Shown piece after piece: positions 1 through 9,939 of a stretch of 24,428 nt of DNA; within the stretch, counting starts at the first letter, position 1; every line of letters begins with the position of its first letter. Location of the stretch: NCBI GenBank assembly GCA_003427395.1, contig BFEA01000560.1, positions 471,508 to 495,935 on the forward strand, given 5' to 3'. The notes under the pieces are model-generated. The model did no database searches, was not told the DNA's origin, and worked only from the letters and a program-made list of their open reading frames with translations. A program made the translations under genes and the position numbers. Source of the stretch: Chara braunii. Its lineage: Eukaryota; Streptophyta; Charophyceae; Charales; Characeae.

Positions 1-69
<69 letters not shown>
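1..69. repeat. (CT)n microsatellite
   Basis: An uninterrupted CT dinucleotide run of about 34 units starts at the window edge, so its true length is unknown. It continues as imperfect CT/CCT-rich sequence to about 115. Pyrimidine tracts of this kind are common in plant 5' leaders and introns, but the run alone says nothing about function. Confidence 0.97.
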
Positions 70-71
<2 letters not shown>

Positions 72-208
72 CGTCTCTCTCTCTTTCCCTCCCCCTCTCT
101 CTCCGTCTTTCTCCATTCCTCCAAAACCCTTTAACCCCTAATCCTTCCGTCGCTCCCCCTTCTCTATGGCATGTGACTAACCTCTACCCTCACCTGTTAC
201 ATTGACAG

Positions 209-363
209 GGAACGAAAGGAAAGGAACTTGGTCCTCACTTGGTGGAAAGCGAGGGCAAGGGGAGGGCTGCCGGTCCCTTGTGCCACCAAGAAGGGAAGGA
301 TACGAGACTATTGAGAAACGGATGAGGGAGCAAAAAAGAAGGGAGTATCGCTTTTGCAACAAG
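209..363 (+). CDS. Candidate internal exon, product unknown
   Basis: The segment is bounded by splice-like signals. Upstream there is TGACTAAC (branch-point-like, about 174-181), a pyrimidine-leaning stretch and ACAG ending at 208. Downstream, AAG|GTCAGT starts an intron at 364. One frame is open across the whole 155 bp and extends to a stop at 397-399. It reads as a basic, Arg/Lys-rich peptide including PPRREGYETIEKRM and REQKRREYRF. I do not recognise a family. The high charge and codon-like texture favour coding, but one short exon with no confirmed partner is weak evidence. It could equally be an untranslated exon or chance. Confidence 0.3.
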
Positions 364-1300
364 GTCAGTTCGACTCAACCATCCTCCCGGACTGCATGAC
401 TAAGGCGATTGCATGGCTTGCGTGTGGGAAAGGGAAGGGAAATCATAAGGGGAGTTGGAAGGAAAAGGGGGCCTAGGATTGCGGGAAGGGGCGATGTGTT
501 GACCCCAACGGGGATTGTACTTGGTCATTTTTCTTGTGTGGTCTTGCGCAGGTGAGTAGCCTGGGACGATTTGGACAGGGCTGGATCCACGGATGAGGAC
601 TAGGGTGGGAGAATTGGCTAAGGGATGGACTTGGACTTCGCATGAGTTGCGGATGCGGGATGGGTCGTATGGTCGGAAGGTCGGATGTTTGGATGAATGG
701 TAGATGCCTGGACGTGGTTGCGTGACGGTTGAATGCAATTGCTCTCTCGTGAATGTAATGTAAGCCTGGAAGGACTAAGGGCTGTCTAGGATAGGTGGAT
801 GCGATGCTAGTGGCTCTCGCAAAAAATATAGCGGCTAGGGGCCTGGGCGACGCTGCCTCGCCCCGAGGATGCTGTCGGGGCCGTCCTGAGCCACTAGACT
901 TAGTGAAAAGGTGCATGGCCCAATGGATGACGCTTGGCCTGCGCACGGTAAGAAGACAAACTCTCAACGAACTCCCTGGACTGCCTGAGTATTGGAAAGA
1001 GCAATTGCCTGGTCAGAGTTAACCGAATCGAGAAAACGCCATGAGTGCCAAAGAGCTACCATCTTGACGCGAGAGCGGAGCTACATCCCCCAATGTAAAA
1101 CCCTCTCGCAAAAGGCCCTCCCCCATCCATCTCAAAGCACTAGGTGGGGGTGCCCCTGGGACGAACGACCCGCGCCCTGAGTATGAGCGTGGGCGGGTCG
1201 AGCCAAATGGGACCCGCAGTGGGGTCTACGAGGCTCGAAAGTCCTTCAGGGTACGACCCCTACAACGTGTCATAGTCGATGAAGTGATTTGTCCAATCTT
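364..1300 (+). other. No clear gene; intron-like or intergenic, with splice-like sites
   Basis: Nothing here can be named. A pyrimidine-rich stretch ending TTGCGCAG at 551 is followed directly by GTGAGT, a combined acceptor/donor. A donor-like GTAAGA lies near 949, after a frame open from 795 that reads LDLVKRCMAQWMTLGLRTV. These could be fragments of the same host transcript as the exon at 209-363. From about 1100 the sequence is GC-rich and may hold the 5' part of the LINE, but I cannot place its 5' end. Confidence 0.4.
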
Positions 1301-1360
1301 GTGGACGGGGCGAAGATCACTTAGCATCGCAGCGGATTAGAGCTTGTTGCATTCTTCGTG

Positions 1361-1945
1361 ATGGAAGAGGTGTTCCCGCTGCAGCCGCCGGGTTCTCGCA
1401 ACGGTTCACCAACGAGAATGAAACCACAGTGGCGTCCCCTGCGGTGTCAGCGCTTATGTCCTTCACGAAGAGGCAAAGAGTTTCGACTGCGCCTCTTGAG
1501 CAAGAGATGATTCCCTGAAGTAGGTTATTACAGGTTCCGAGGCCAACTGGGTTGGCGGAGCATCCGAGCCATTGTGGCTGATAGCTCCGAACCCTCTGGT
1601 GGTTAGTCATTCCCGAGTCGTCTCGTGGCGATCTGGTCCGCCTGCCCGAAAGGAAGGAGGCATCTTGAGCCTCTCCCAGTCAAAATACGACATTTGGTTG
1701 ATCAAGATGGTAGACTCCTCGGGGGTGACATGAGACCCTACATGGCTATCTACGACCACCTGGCTCAATTGAGAGAGGGTCTGGTATGGAAAACATGGGA
1801 GCTGATCTGCAAAATCCCCCACACTCTGTTGGGACACAAGGATGAGGTCGACAGGAATGCCCACAGCATGGAGGAAGCAGTGGAAAAGATCGATGCAGCC
1901 AAGGCAAAGAGGGAAGAAAGAAGAACAGGGAAAAACTCTTCCTGA
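1361..1945 (+). pseudogene. LINE ORF1-like segment, broken
   Basis: In L1 elements ORF1 encodes an RNA-binding chaperone just upstream of ORF2. Here one frame is open from about 1360 to a TGA near 1516 and includes FTNENETTVASPAVSALMSF. The reading continues in another frame from about 1523 to 1945, broken by a TAG near 1600. The last part ends in a Lys/Glu/Arg-rich tail (AKAKREERRTGKNSS) 33 bp before the ORF2 start. I see no zinc knuckle or RRM motif, so the assignment rests on position and spacing. Its base composition is less A/C-rich than ORF2. It might instead be an unrelated gene fragment next to a 5'-truncated LINE. Confidence 0.45.
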
Positions 1946-4900
1946 ATAAACCTCCTCTAAACAAGCCAACCATCCCATATGGAATCTGCACAAGAGGAGG
2001 GGAATACACACAGAACAAAGAGATTCAAGCTTACTACAGAAGATAACATTCTAAGTGAAATCAGAAAACAACCAGAACTAACTTGTGTTTCGTGGAATGT
2101 AAACGGCATGGCCTCTATCCTAGACAATCCAGTTAAATGGAGAAATCTAACAGAAGCCATAGGCTAGTTCGGCCCTAACCCCCCAGACATTACATGCCTG
2201 CAGGAAACACACATCTCTAGTAACATAAAACATCAAAAAATCAAAGGACTCTTAGAAAAGAAATTATGCCATGTAAAGGCAGCCTTTTAGACTAATGCCA
2301 TAAACAATGGCTCCGCTGGAATAATTATCCTCCTCCACCACAAGTCAACTGCAAGCAACCATTTACAGGTTCTTAATAACTGGCAAGACCCCACATCAGG
2401 GAGATGGATAAGACTAGACATAACCTTTAAAGACGAACACATAGCAATCGTAGGCATTTATGGACCCAACATCCCTCAGGAAAAACACCTTTTCTCCAAA
2501 CAATAGAACGTATAACCCCAAGCCACACACATACAATCCTTATGGGAGACTGAAACTCGGTTCAAGACATTACTTTAGATAGGATTTCCAACGCTAGTGA
2601 CCCCTCCCTACAGTCAAACACTCTGGAACTAACTGAATTCATCACAAGAAAAAAACCTAGTAGACCCATTCCGACTACTACACCCAGAAAAGAAACAATT
2701 CTCATGCATAAGAAAAACAACCAATAACATAACATCTTTCTCAAGATGGACTTCTTCCTCATATCAGAGTCCTTAATAGGAGCCATTCAAAACGGCAAAA
2801 TTGAACCTTCCACATATCACAATGGACTGGATCACGAGGCTATTTCTCTCACATTTAGATTCTCTAAAGCAGGGTACTTAGGCAAAAGCTTCTACCGTTT
2901 CAACAACTCTCTCCTCACCAGCAAACGATTTCAAACAGAGCTATCTAGTATCATAACCCAATCAGTTCAAAAATGGGGAAGTGAAGACATCTTCATAAGT
3001 TTCCCAAAAATTATCCAAGAAATCAGTCGGCAGGTAGTAATAACATCCAGAAAAATGGCCGCCCAAAGGAAAGAAAGGGAGGAGATGCTCAAAGATGCAA
3101 TAGAAGCGACATAGTACAACTTGCAACTCAACACCAACTCTGATTTCTTCTCAAAATTATACTCCAAAGCTAAGCAAGAACTGACAGACTGGACCAAATT
3201 GAAACTACAAGGTCTCCAACTGAGAGTCATGGTAAGAGACTGAGAAATGAACGAAAAGATGTCCAAATAGTTCTTCCAAAAAATCAAAGCCAATTCTAGA
3301 AATGCAAAAATAGAAAGCCTACTAGACACTAATGGCACACCAACCTCAGAAACCATCCAACTAATCAACATTGCAGCCACCTTCTATAAAGAGCTTTACA
3401 CTAGCAAAATACCAACGAACAAAAGACACGACATCACAAGAGCGAGAAAGTAATTCTTATCCCACCTAGATCGTTCCCTCTCAACTGAAACAGCAGAACC
3501 AATAGAAAAACCGATCACTCTAGAGGAACTCTTTCAGGCTCTTAAAGACATGAAACCCAATAAAGCCCCAGGCAGGGACGGACTATCTAAGGAATTCTGG
3601 CTAGCAAGCTGCCTAGGCCCCCTACTCCTAAATTTCCTCAACCAAGCATGGACAAAAGAATCCTTGGGTCCAGATCTGAGTACGGGAGTAGTAACTCTCC
3701 TCTACAAAAAATGAGACAAGAAAGACATGAAAAATTACAGGCCCATTTCACTGCTGAACGTGGCTTATAAAATACTAGCCAAATTGCTAGCCTCCAGAAT
3801 CAACCACCACATCGGAGGATGCTTCCATCTAGATCAGACAGGATTCATCCCAGGTAGACTCATATTAGATAATGTAATGAGCTTAATCGAAGCAACTAGA
3901 CGAATAAATCAGAAAAAAATAACAACAGCCATCCTATTTTTCGATTTTGAGAAAGCATATGATCAAGTCAATTGGGACATCTTACAAACTTCCATGGAAA
4001 AAATGGGTGTAGGCCCGAACTTTCGTAAATGAGTTAGAATATTATACAATGACGCTCAGGGAATTGTTCAAATCAACGAGTTCCTATCGAATCCCTATAA
4101 AATGTCGAGATCAGTGAGACAAGGTGATCCCTTAGCTGCCCCAATTTTCCTGTTCGTCATGGAAGCGATTGCAGCCTTTCTAAGAAAAGACAACTCAATG
4201 GAAAGACTAGAAAATATACGTGATGAGAGAGGCAACCTAATACACTTCCCGACCACACTTCTCTTCGCAGATGATTTAACGATACTAATAAGGGCCTCAG
4301 ACTCCACTTTCCAAGCACTAACTAGAGCCATGCAAGCCTTCCAGCTAGCTTCCCAAATGAAAGTCAACTGGCCAAAAACGGTAGGCTGGTGGATTTCACC
4401 GGACCCCCCACCCACGACAAACACCCCAGAAGGCTTCCACTGGTCAGACCCTGCGACCCCGATCCGCTTCCCGGGAATAAGACTAAGCATGAAGGGAAGC
4501 CACCCAATAACAGCACCTTCGCTACTAACTGCAATGATCAACAAAATGCACAGATGGCAAGAATCACACACATCACTCCTAGGCAGGGTACTAACTCTTA
4601 ACAACTCAATCCTCTTCATGATGTGGTACGCCACGTCCATTTGGTTTCCAACAACGGACTTTCAACAGGAAATAAAAAGAAGGTCAGCAACTTACCTGTG
4701 GACCGGCAACCCGGAGAAACAACACTTTATCCACAAAGTAGCATGGCAAATAGTAACGCTACCGAGGTCAAAAGGAGGCTTGGGGCTCCTGGACCCAGCC
4801 CGACAAAAACAGGCCCTGCAAATAAAATGGATAATGAGACTCACCCTACACAGCAACCTTCGATGGGCACCCTTGGCCCTCAACCACATCAGACAATTAC

Positions 4901-5064
4901 GCCCATATAACTCCCCCTCTAATATGTCGGACCTATTCTGGATATTTAATAATAAATGGCCTCTTCCAAGAGACAAAAAGGCTCAAAACCAACAATCAGA
5001 CCAAACAGAAGACACACCCAATGATCAGTCCAAATCCCTATGGGAACAACTAATACGCATCTGG

Positions 5065-5216
5065 AGAAAAATTTTCCCAGAAAACGAACTGGGCCCCAAA
5101 AGAAGAGACGAAGTCCTGAGAGAAGGTTAACAACAGTCGTAGAAAAATTTTCCCAGAAAACGAACTGGGCCCCAAAAGAAGAGACGAAGTCCTGAGAGAA
5201 GGTTAACAACAGTCGT
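5065..5216 (+). repeat. 76-bp tandem duplication across the LINE/DNA-element junction
   Basis: Positions 5065-5140 and 5141-5216 are identical by eye. Each copy contains about 53 bp of LINE ORF2 followed by the first 23 bp of the inserted element (GAGAGAAGGTTAAC...). Because the unit spans the junction, the duplication happened after the element inserted. A shared A at the breakpoints is compatible with slippage or template switching. The result is two left ends of the element (5118 and 5194) and two left target copies. Confidence 0.93.
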
Positions 5217-5525
5217 ATTTTTCATCACCACTTTAGGACACCCTTCACCACTTCAGGATGCAGCCTGCCTAAACAGGTGGTTTTCATGGTCTTCGGACCT
5301 TTCACCACTTCAGGACCATTCAGGATTTTCAAACTGCCCAAAACTCTCACTTGACCACTTAAGGACACCCTTCACCACTTTAGGATGCAGCCTACCTAAA
5401 TAGGTGTTTTTCAGGGTCTTCGGACCTTTCACCACTTCAGGACCATTCAGGATTTTCGGACTGCCCAAAATTGTCACTTCAGAATTTTCATTCCTGAATT
5501 TTCAGCTACCCGATAACCGCTTGTG
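5194..5525. mobile_element. Non-autonomous DNA element, copy A (8-bp TSD)
   Basis: This 332-bp insertion in LINE ORF2 starts GAGAGAAGGTTAACAACAG and ends GATAACCGCTTGTG. It is flanked by the 8-bp direct repeat GAAGTCCT at 5186-5193 (also at 5110-5117 in the duplicated flank) and 5526-5533. The interior is two 127-bp tandem units rich in CACCACTTCAGGA, starting near 5238 and 5365. The two ends are only weakly complementary: GGTTA.C is shared after inverting one end. It has no coding potential. An 8-bp duplication fits hAT-like elements among others, but the superfamily is not proved. A second copy lies at 19479-19950. Confidence 0.88.
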
Positions 5526-6823
5526 GAAGTCCTTAGACAACCTTTATTCAGCAACCCCTGGATAAAAAACGAAAAGGGAGAAAGCTTTTCCCTCACTAAA
5601 TCAGATGCCAAACAGGGGAACTAGCTTGAAAAGGGGATCTGGCAAATTCAACACTTGTGGAATGAACCAGACAATACCTGGAAAACAGAAAAAGAGCTAA
5701 GACTGACTCTCAAGGGAAATCGTAATCTACAAGCCAATCTCTCACACATCATCGAATCCATACCAACGGAATGAAGACGATTATTAAGAAGGAACCAAAA
5801 ATGGCAGGTAGGAGACTGGGCAGCACAGAAGAATCAGACAAACACACAAGAAGTCCTGAAAATCTTAAGCAACAAAATACATAACAACGAATGGATTAGC
5901 TGTAGCATCTTCCCCTTGAAAGAACCAGGGAACCCAATTAGCTTCCTAAATGACAAAGGTAGGGCAGAGGGATATTATAAAATCAGCGACCTTATGAGAA
6001 TCAGAGTCTTAGAAGGAGAGATGAACAAAGTATACAACCCTGAGTTAGAAATCCAACAACTAGAAGTCGACCCCGCAGAATGGTCTTGGAACATCCCCAA
6101 CAACATCACAAGAACAACAAGAAGATGTAAATTAACGGAGTACACTGACAAACTAGGTTATAAGTTATTTTCCACCCCCATTTCGATCACTTCAATAGTA
6201 CAAAAAAGATGGCAAAAAGAGGAAAGTTCCCTCGCAACATCATCCTTCAAACCCTCTTGGTCCACAATTTTAAGCGCAAAACCAGTCAAACAGGCAAGTG
6301 TACTATGGCTCATTACTTTCAGAGCAGTCCCAGTAAATGACTGGTTAGCACAAAGAAGAGGAAAAGTAAACAGATCCGAACATTTCTCATGGTGCAAAAA
6401 ATCCCACACCCTCTGGCTCGACATTGAGAAAACCTGGGGCAGACTCTCTAGCATACAGGTTCAAATAAACCTAGGCACCATACTCCTGGATATAGAACAA
6501 ACCCCACCCCTGAAGGGCTTTGAATTATTTTTCTTCTCACAAATAAGAAAGGTAACCCTGTGGACCATCTGGAAAAAAAAGTGTGAAAAGACTTTTGAAG
6601 ATAGCCCACCAACCCAGAAAACCCACTTATAAGCATCAAACAAACTATAGAAACCGAAATACATGCCCTATGGAAGAGAACCCGAACACAGATAGAAATC
6701 CACCCAGACAAAGCAACAAAAATTATCAAAATATTCACCGCTTCTAAGCTCGGAGGAGGAAACTTGGGCACCATAGAAAGAAACAAACTAGTGATGAAGG
6801 ACTGGTTAACCATGACACCCTAG

Positions 6824-7713
6824 CACCTACAAAGACCGATCAGAGTCACAATAAGCCCACAGACCAACAACCTAGAAACAGACCCCCTCAGTCTACAAGA
6901 TAGAGCAGACGCCACAATCTAACATCAAAACACCTAGAAACACTTAACATCACCCTACTAACCTCCCCGCAACTCCACAAAAAACAGCCCAAATACTACC
7001 CAAGCAGACACCTCCCTCACACCCAAAGCCAAACCCGTATGTAGCAAACCTCATACCCTGTAGGGCCCGTACTTCCCCCAACTTCCCCCCCACCCAAACT
7101 CCTTCCACTCCACTGAAGAATTACCATCACCCCCAGTCGTTTATTCCAGACCTACTAAACTCCCCTTATACTGAACAACCTTCCGCCAAGAGTATATCCC
7201 CCGAGATTATCCCCCCCCCCCTCTTTTCACTTAGACAGAAAACAGACAAGGGCTTAGGATTTAGCCGTTTCAGGAAAGTCACCCAATTCATCTAACGATA
7301 AAAAACACTGCAGCTCTTAGAATATTAGTACCAAAGACCATAGTTAGAGACATAGTGGAGGACAGACCTAGCTCTACCAGCAACACACACAAATCTGACA
7401 GCTTTACAACTGAGAGGAAGAACTAGGGAAAGCACAGATAACCTGACAGTCAGATACCACATTACAGAGTCCACAACTCCAAGAGGCCTTACAAGCCCAA
7501 GATTACATCAAATAGGATAACTTAGGCAGGGGTGAATGATGGTACATCCTTTCCACGGGAAGTAATCAATGTCGTCTTTCGGGCCTTCCAACCATAAAGG
7601 GGAGGAGCGTGTGTGAGTATCTTTTGTAACCATTTCTGAAATGTCGGGGGAATAGGAACCGGAATGATGCTCCCCAGAATGGAAAAGGAGTCGGAACCGT
7701 AAGGTTCTGTGTT
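6824..7713 (+). other. LINE 3' region, non-coding
   Basis: The stretch after the ORF2 stop keeps the strong A/C bias of the LINE sense strand up to about 7500, with a C10-11 run near 7208. It becomes more mixed before the A tail. No open frame of note is present. It is most simply the LINE 3' untranslated region, although about 0.9 kb is long and the last 200 bp could belong to a different element. Confidence 0.6.
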
Positions 7714-7733
7714 TAAAAAAAAAAAAAAAAAAA
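7714..7733 (+). repeat. Poly(A) tail, probably of the LINE
   Basis: A run of 20 A follows GGTTCTGTGTTT and lies in the sense orientation of the LINE, as expected for target-primed reverse transcription. On the other strand it is a T tract that could close a minus-strand short element running from about 7870. I prefer the LINE tail. Confidence 0.75.
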
Positions 7734-8061
7734 AGGTGGTAAACTCCTACTATCACCCTGATTGGGGTGTCTCTCGGGAGCCGTGTCTCCAGGGGCATCC
7801 CCTTGGCATCGAGCCAAGCCAAGTATCCATTGCCCAACTGGCAACAAGTCCATTACGGCCTCCTAGCCCACTGTTGCAAAGCTTAATTGTAGACTCGCTC
7901 TGACTCACCAGCCGAGTCTGGTCGGGTGTTGGCTAGCTCCCCGCATGAGAAGCAAGAGTCGGACGTTAGTCTAGAAGTTAAGCGAGTAGATTGAAGCTTT
8001 GATGTCGACTAATGAGCTTTCGAGCCATGGCTCTGTACTCATTGGAGTGAGGGCTTCATGA
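7734..8061. other. No gene seen
   Basis: This is mixed-composition DNA after the LINE tail. A weak resemblance to a tRNA-type B box on the minus strand (7805-7815) lacks a properly spaced A box. No supported coding or RNA feature was found. Confidence 0.5.
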
Positions 8062-8419
8062 AGGGGTGTGCGGTTCCCCGTGAGCTGTTCTGAGCAAGGG
8101 CTCGGAGGGTGGTCGGACCACCATGACTTGCCGGGTTGGGTCGGCGAAGAAGCCCACCAGGGTAAGCAGGGGCATTCTCAGAAGGCCGAAAGGTAAGACT
8201 CTGAGGGTGAATGAGGAAGGGGTGTTGGCAAGGGTCTTTATGGGAGAACCTTTTTTTGTCTTTTTTTCTTTGGAATGACTTGATATTTGTTTTGCAGGTA
8301 TGACCCGACAGTGAACGACACAGAGCTAGTAGACAAAGATAAAGGGGTTTGGTATGTTTCCCTCTTATGATGCAGCCTTTAGTCAAGATGACCCGGATGA
8401 TCCAGAGTTCGATGATTGA
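8062..8419 (+). pseudogene. Possible two-exon gene fragment, acidic C-terminus, unknown
   Basis: A frame is open from 8062 to a donor AAAG|GTAAGA (exon end 8192). A 105-bp intron with a T-rich tract and TTTTGCAG (8193-8297) follows, and the same frame continues from 8298. The joined reading contains GWSDHHDLPGWVGEEAHQ, then KAERYDPTVNDTELVDKDKG. It meets a TGA at 8368. A shift of one base just before that point gives YDAAFSQDDPDDPEFDD and a stop at 8417-8419, a typical acidic protein end. I do not recognise the family. Good splice signals and the texture of the peptide support a real gene or gene relic. The frameshift and the missing 5' end argue for decay. Confidence 0.3.
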
Positions 8420-8818
8420 TCCCATACCCACCCGAGGCCGAGTTGTGACTGAAATGATGATGAGGATTATGTTGTACTGATGGGCTGCATGGATGAGATG
8501 GACTGACTGATGACGATGAGATACGCAGGTTGGACTGAGACTCAGACTGCTAGGCCAAACCTAATGAGGGGTTTGACCTAAGATTGGGACTGATTCCATG
8601 ATGCAAGGAAACGGGATTGGTAATGAGATTGGGCTGCATGAGCGGCTATGATTTGAGCTCAATGGGCAACGACGTTTGTGTGCGGTGTTCACACCACGCA
8701 AGATTGATGAGACTAATCCTTCTTTAATTTTGGCAGTGGCTTGGACCAGAGTTCCATGCCTTATTGCGTGAGCACTCGAGTCCTCGCAGGCGAGCACCCT
8801 GGTGGTTGGGGATATGTT
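8420..8818. other. No clear gene; GAT/TGA-rich, then mixed
   Basis: 8440-8560 is rich in ATGA/GATG words, and its frames are closed by repeated TGA. A T-rich acceptor-like GGCAG near 8737 follows. On the minus strand a frame is open from 8797 to 8561 (including HAIRHGTLVQATAKIKEG), downstream of the minus-strand gag-like relic. It could be an extension of that element in another frame. I cannot name either. Confidence 0.35.
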
Positions 8819-9334
8819 TTATATGATGCCTCTATATATTAGATAGCACACAAGGCCGCATAGCTCAAGTTGATATATGAAGAATAGGGCAAGTGTGATG
8901 CACAGGCGGTGGTCAGGCGGCGCAACTTGATGAACGACGGGCGGATCCGGCACACGTGGCAACGCCGGTGGCGCAAGACGAGGTGGCTGTGGTAGGACGG
9001 CGAGTTGGCAAGGATGAGGTTGGGCGGAAGAAGAAGGAGGATATGGCGAAGGGTACGATCTTGAGGGCGACTCGAAACGAGGAGGCGGGACGCCATAGTG
9101 TTGCTCATATTTATACGCATAGTATGCCATCCCCCCCGGCGATGGCGTGCCCTCACGCTAGTCGTCCGGATGATGGCGCAACCTTACCCCTTCCCATCTC
9201 TCTTCTCCCTCTCCTTCCTCCTCCTCTTTTGGCCTCTCCTTCTCATGAGTCAGGTCGATTGGTCGATTAGCAGCTTTTCCCTGATGACCTCCTTTCCCTC
9301 GTCCAGTGCCCGAGCCACGCGTCTTCGGCGGCAT
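8819..9334 (-). pseudogene. Gag-like basic/proline-rich protein relic with one stop
   Basis: On the minus strand an ATG at 9334-9332 opens MPPKTRGSGTGRGKGG, a basic start typical of retrotransposon gag proteins in plants. An acid-rich stretch (EKERPKEEEEGEGEE) follows. A TAG at 9160-9158 interrupts after residue 58. The same frame then continues as a Tyr/Pro/Ser-rich segment (YAYKYEQHYGVPPPRFES, PSPYPPSSSAQPHP) to a TAA at 8821-8819. That gives 172 codons in one frame with a single stop. There is no zinc knuckle or protease downstream. A retroelement gag is my best reading; a host low-complexity RNA-binding protein is the alternative. Confidence 0.45.
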
Positions 9335-9939
9335 GACGAAGGCGGACTGCTGAGCGACGGTAGCGCAAGTGTGGCGAGAGCGCAAGCAAGTTGAAAGTTA
9401 CAAAAATAGCGGTAGTGGCAAGAGCACAACAACGTTGCATGCTTGAGTGAGCGAGATCAAGTGCGAATGATGAGAATGAGTGAGCTATTAGACTTTTATA
9501 GTGGCAAGAACTTGGCGAGGACGCCAGGAATGGGGTTTGGTATGGTTGTCGGAGGAGGACGCGCCGTGTCAACGGAAGTTGACTCGACGCGGTCAGCCTT
9601 CGCACCATGTCAAATCTGCGCCAAGGGTTGTCCACAGTCATAGTCAACTAGGCCCTCATGCGTCGGTTGGAATTCCCCAAGGGCCAAAGCCACGGGAAAG
9701 ACGGTGCGGCGATACAACCCTCAGGAGACCTGATCGTCCTCTTTAGACTGGACTGTCGCGACAGCTAGGGGCGAACTAGTGGGGCTCAGCCCAAATGGCA
9801 CTTGAAACGGCCCAAGGGTTAGTAAGATAGTCAAGTTTGACCAACTGGGACCGGACGGACGCGACCGCGAACTCGGCCGGAAAAGGAACAGCCCCAAATG
9901 GCCACATAAATGAGTAATTGGGCCCTAGTAGTAATTAAA
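9335..9939. other. No supported gene; possible leader of the minus-strand gag relic
   Basis: Mixed DNA with several short overlapping frames on both strands and no recognisable motif. If the gag-like relic at 8819-9334 is real, this would hold its leader or LTR. I could not identify a primer-binding site or LTR ends. Confidence 0.4.

Larger units (their letters stand above)
1979..6823 (+). pseudogene. LINE ORF2: endonuclease and reverse transcriptase, multiply broken
   Basis: The apurinic-like endonuclease begins with SWNVNG (2090-2107) and PDITCLQETHI (catalytic Glu codon 2204). The GDWN box has Trp changed to TGA at 2551. The reverse transcriptase follows: KPNKAPGRDG, NYRPISLLN (about 3733), QTGFIPGR, FDFEKAYD (3940-3963), SVRQGDPLAAPIF and LFADDL, with FADD at 4264-4275 intact. 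The L1 C-terminal region includes LPRSKGGLGL and, after the inserted element, a zf-RVT-like stretch (about 6270-6600). In-frame stops are at 2165, 2288, 2551, 3112, 3241, 3268, 3451, 3712, 4030, 5622 and 5772. Frameshifts lie near 2493, 2650, 2740 and 6610, and reading ends with TAG at 6821-6823. Removing the insert and one target copy restores the frame across 5117/5534. It is a dead copy of a protein that nicks target DNA and copies its own RNA. Confidence 0.92.
1300..7733 (+). mobile_element. L1-clade LINE, decayed, interrupted by a DNA element
   Basis: The order ORF1-like segment, 33-bp spacer, ORF2 (endonuclease, reverse transcriptase, C-terminal region), 3' untranslated region and A20 tail is the L1 layout. 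The sense strand from about 1946 onward is strongly A- and C-rich, unlike the DNA before it. The 5' boundary is uncertain: I place it before the ORF1-like segment, but composition alone would put it near 1946. I did not find a convincing target-site duplication around the A tail. In-frame stops, frameshifts and an inserted element of about 0.33 kb make it non-autonomous now. Confidence 0.85.

Noticed and set aside
4095-4640. A 181-codon minus-strand frame
   Set aside because: It is the antisense shadow of the LINE reverse transcriptase.
1979-6632. Reassignment of TGA to Trp, suggested by several TGA at Trp positions
   Set aside because: TAG and TAA stops and frameshifts occur at similar frequency in the same ORF, and the other relics show the same, so ordinary decay explains it.
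7734-7870. A minus-strand tRNA-like SINE ending in the T20 tract
   Set aside because: The B-box-like GGCTCGATGCC is present, but the only A-box-like word is about 13 bp away, too close for a tRNA-type promoter.
8000-8090. Resemblance to a group II intron domain V (GAGCC...GTGCGGTTCC)
   Set aside because: The bulged helix and GAAA-type loop do not fit, and no domain VI branch-point helix follows.
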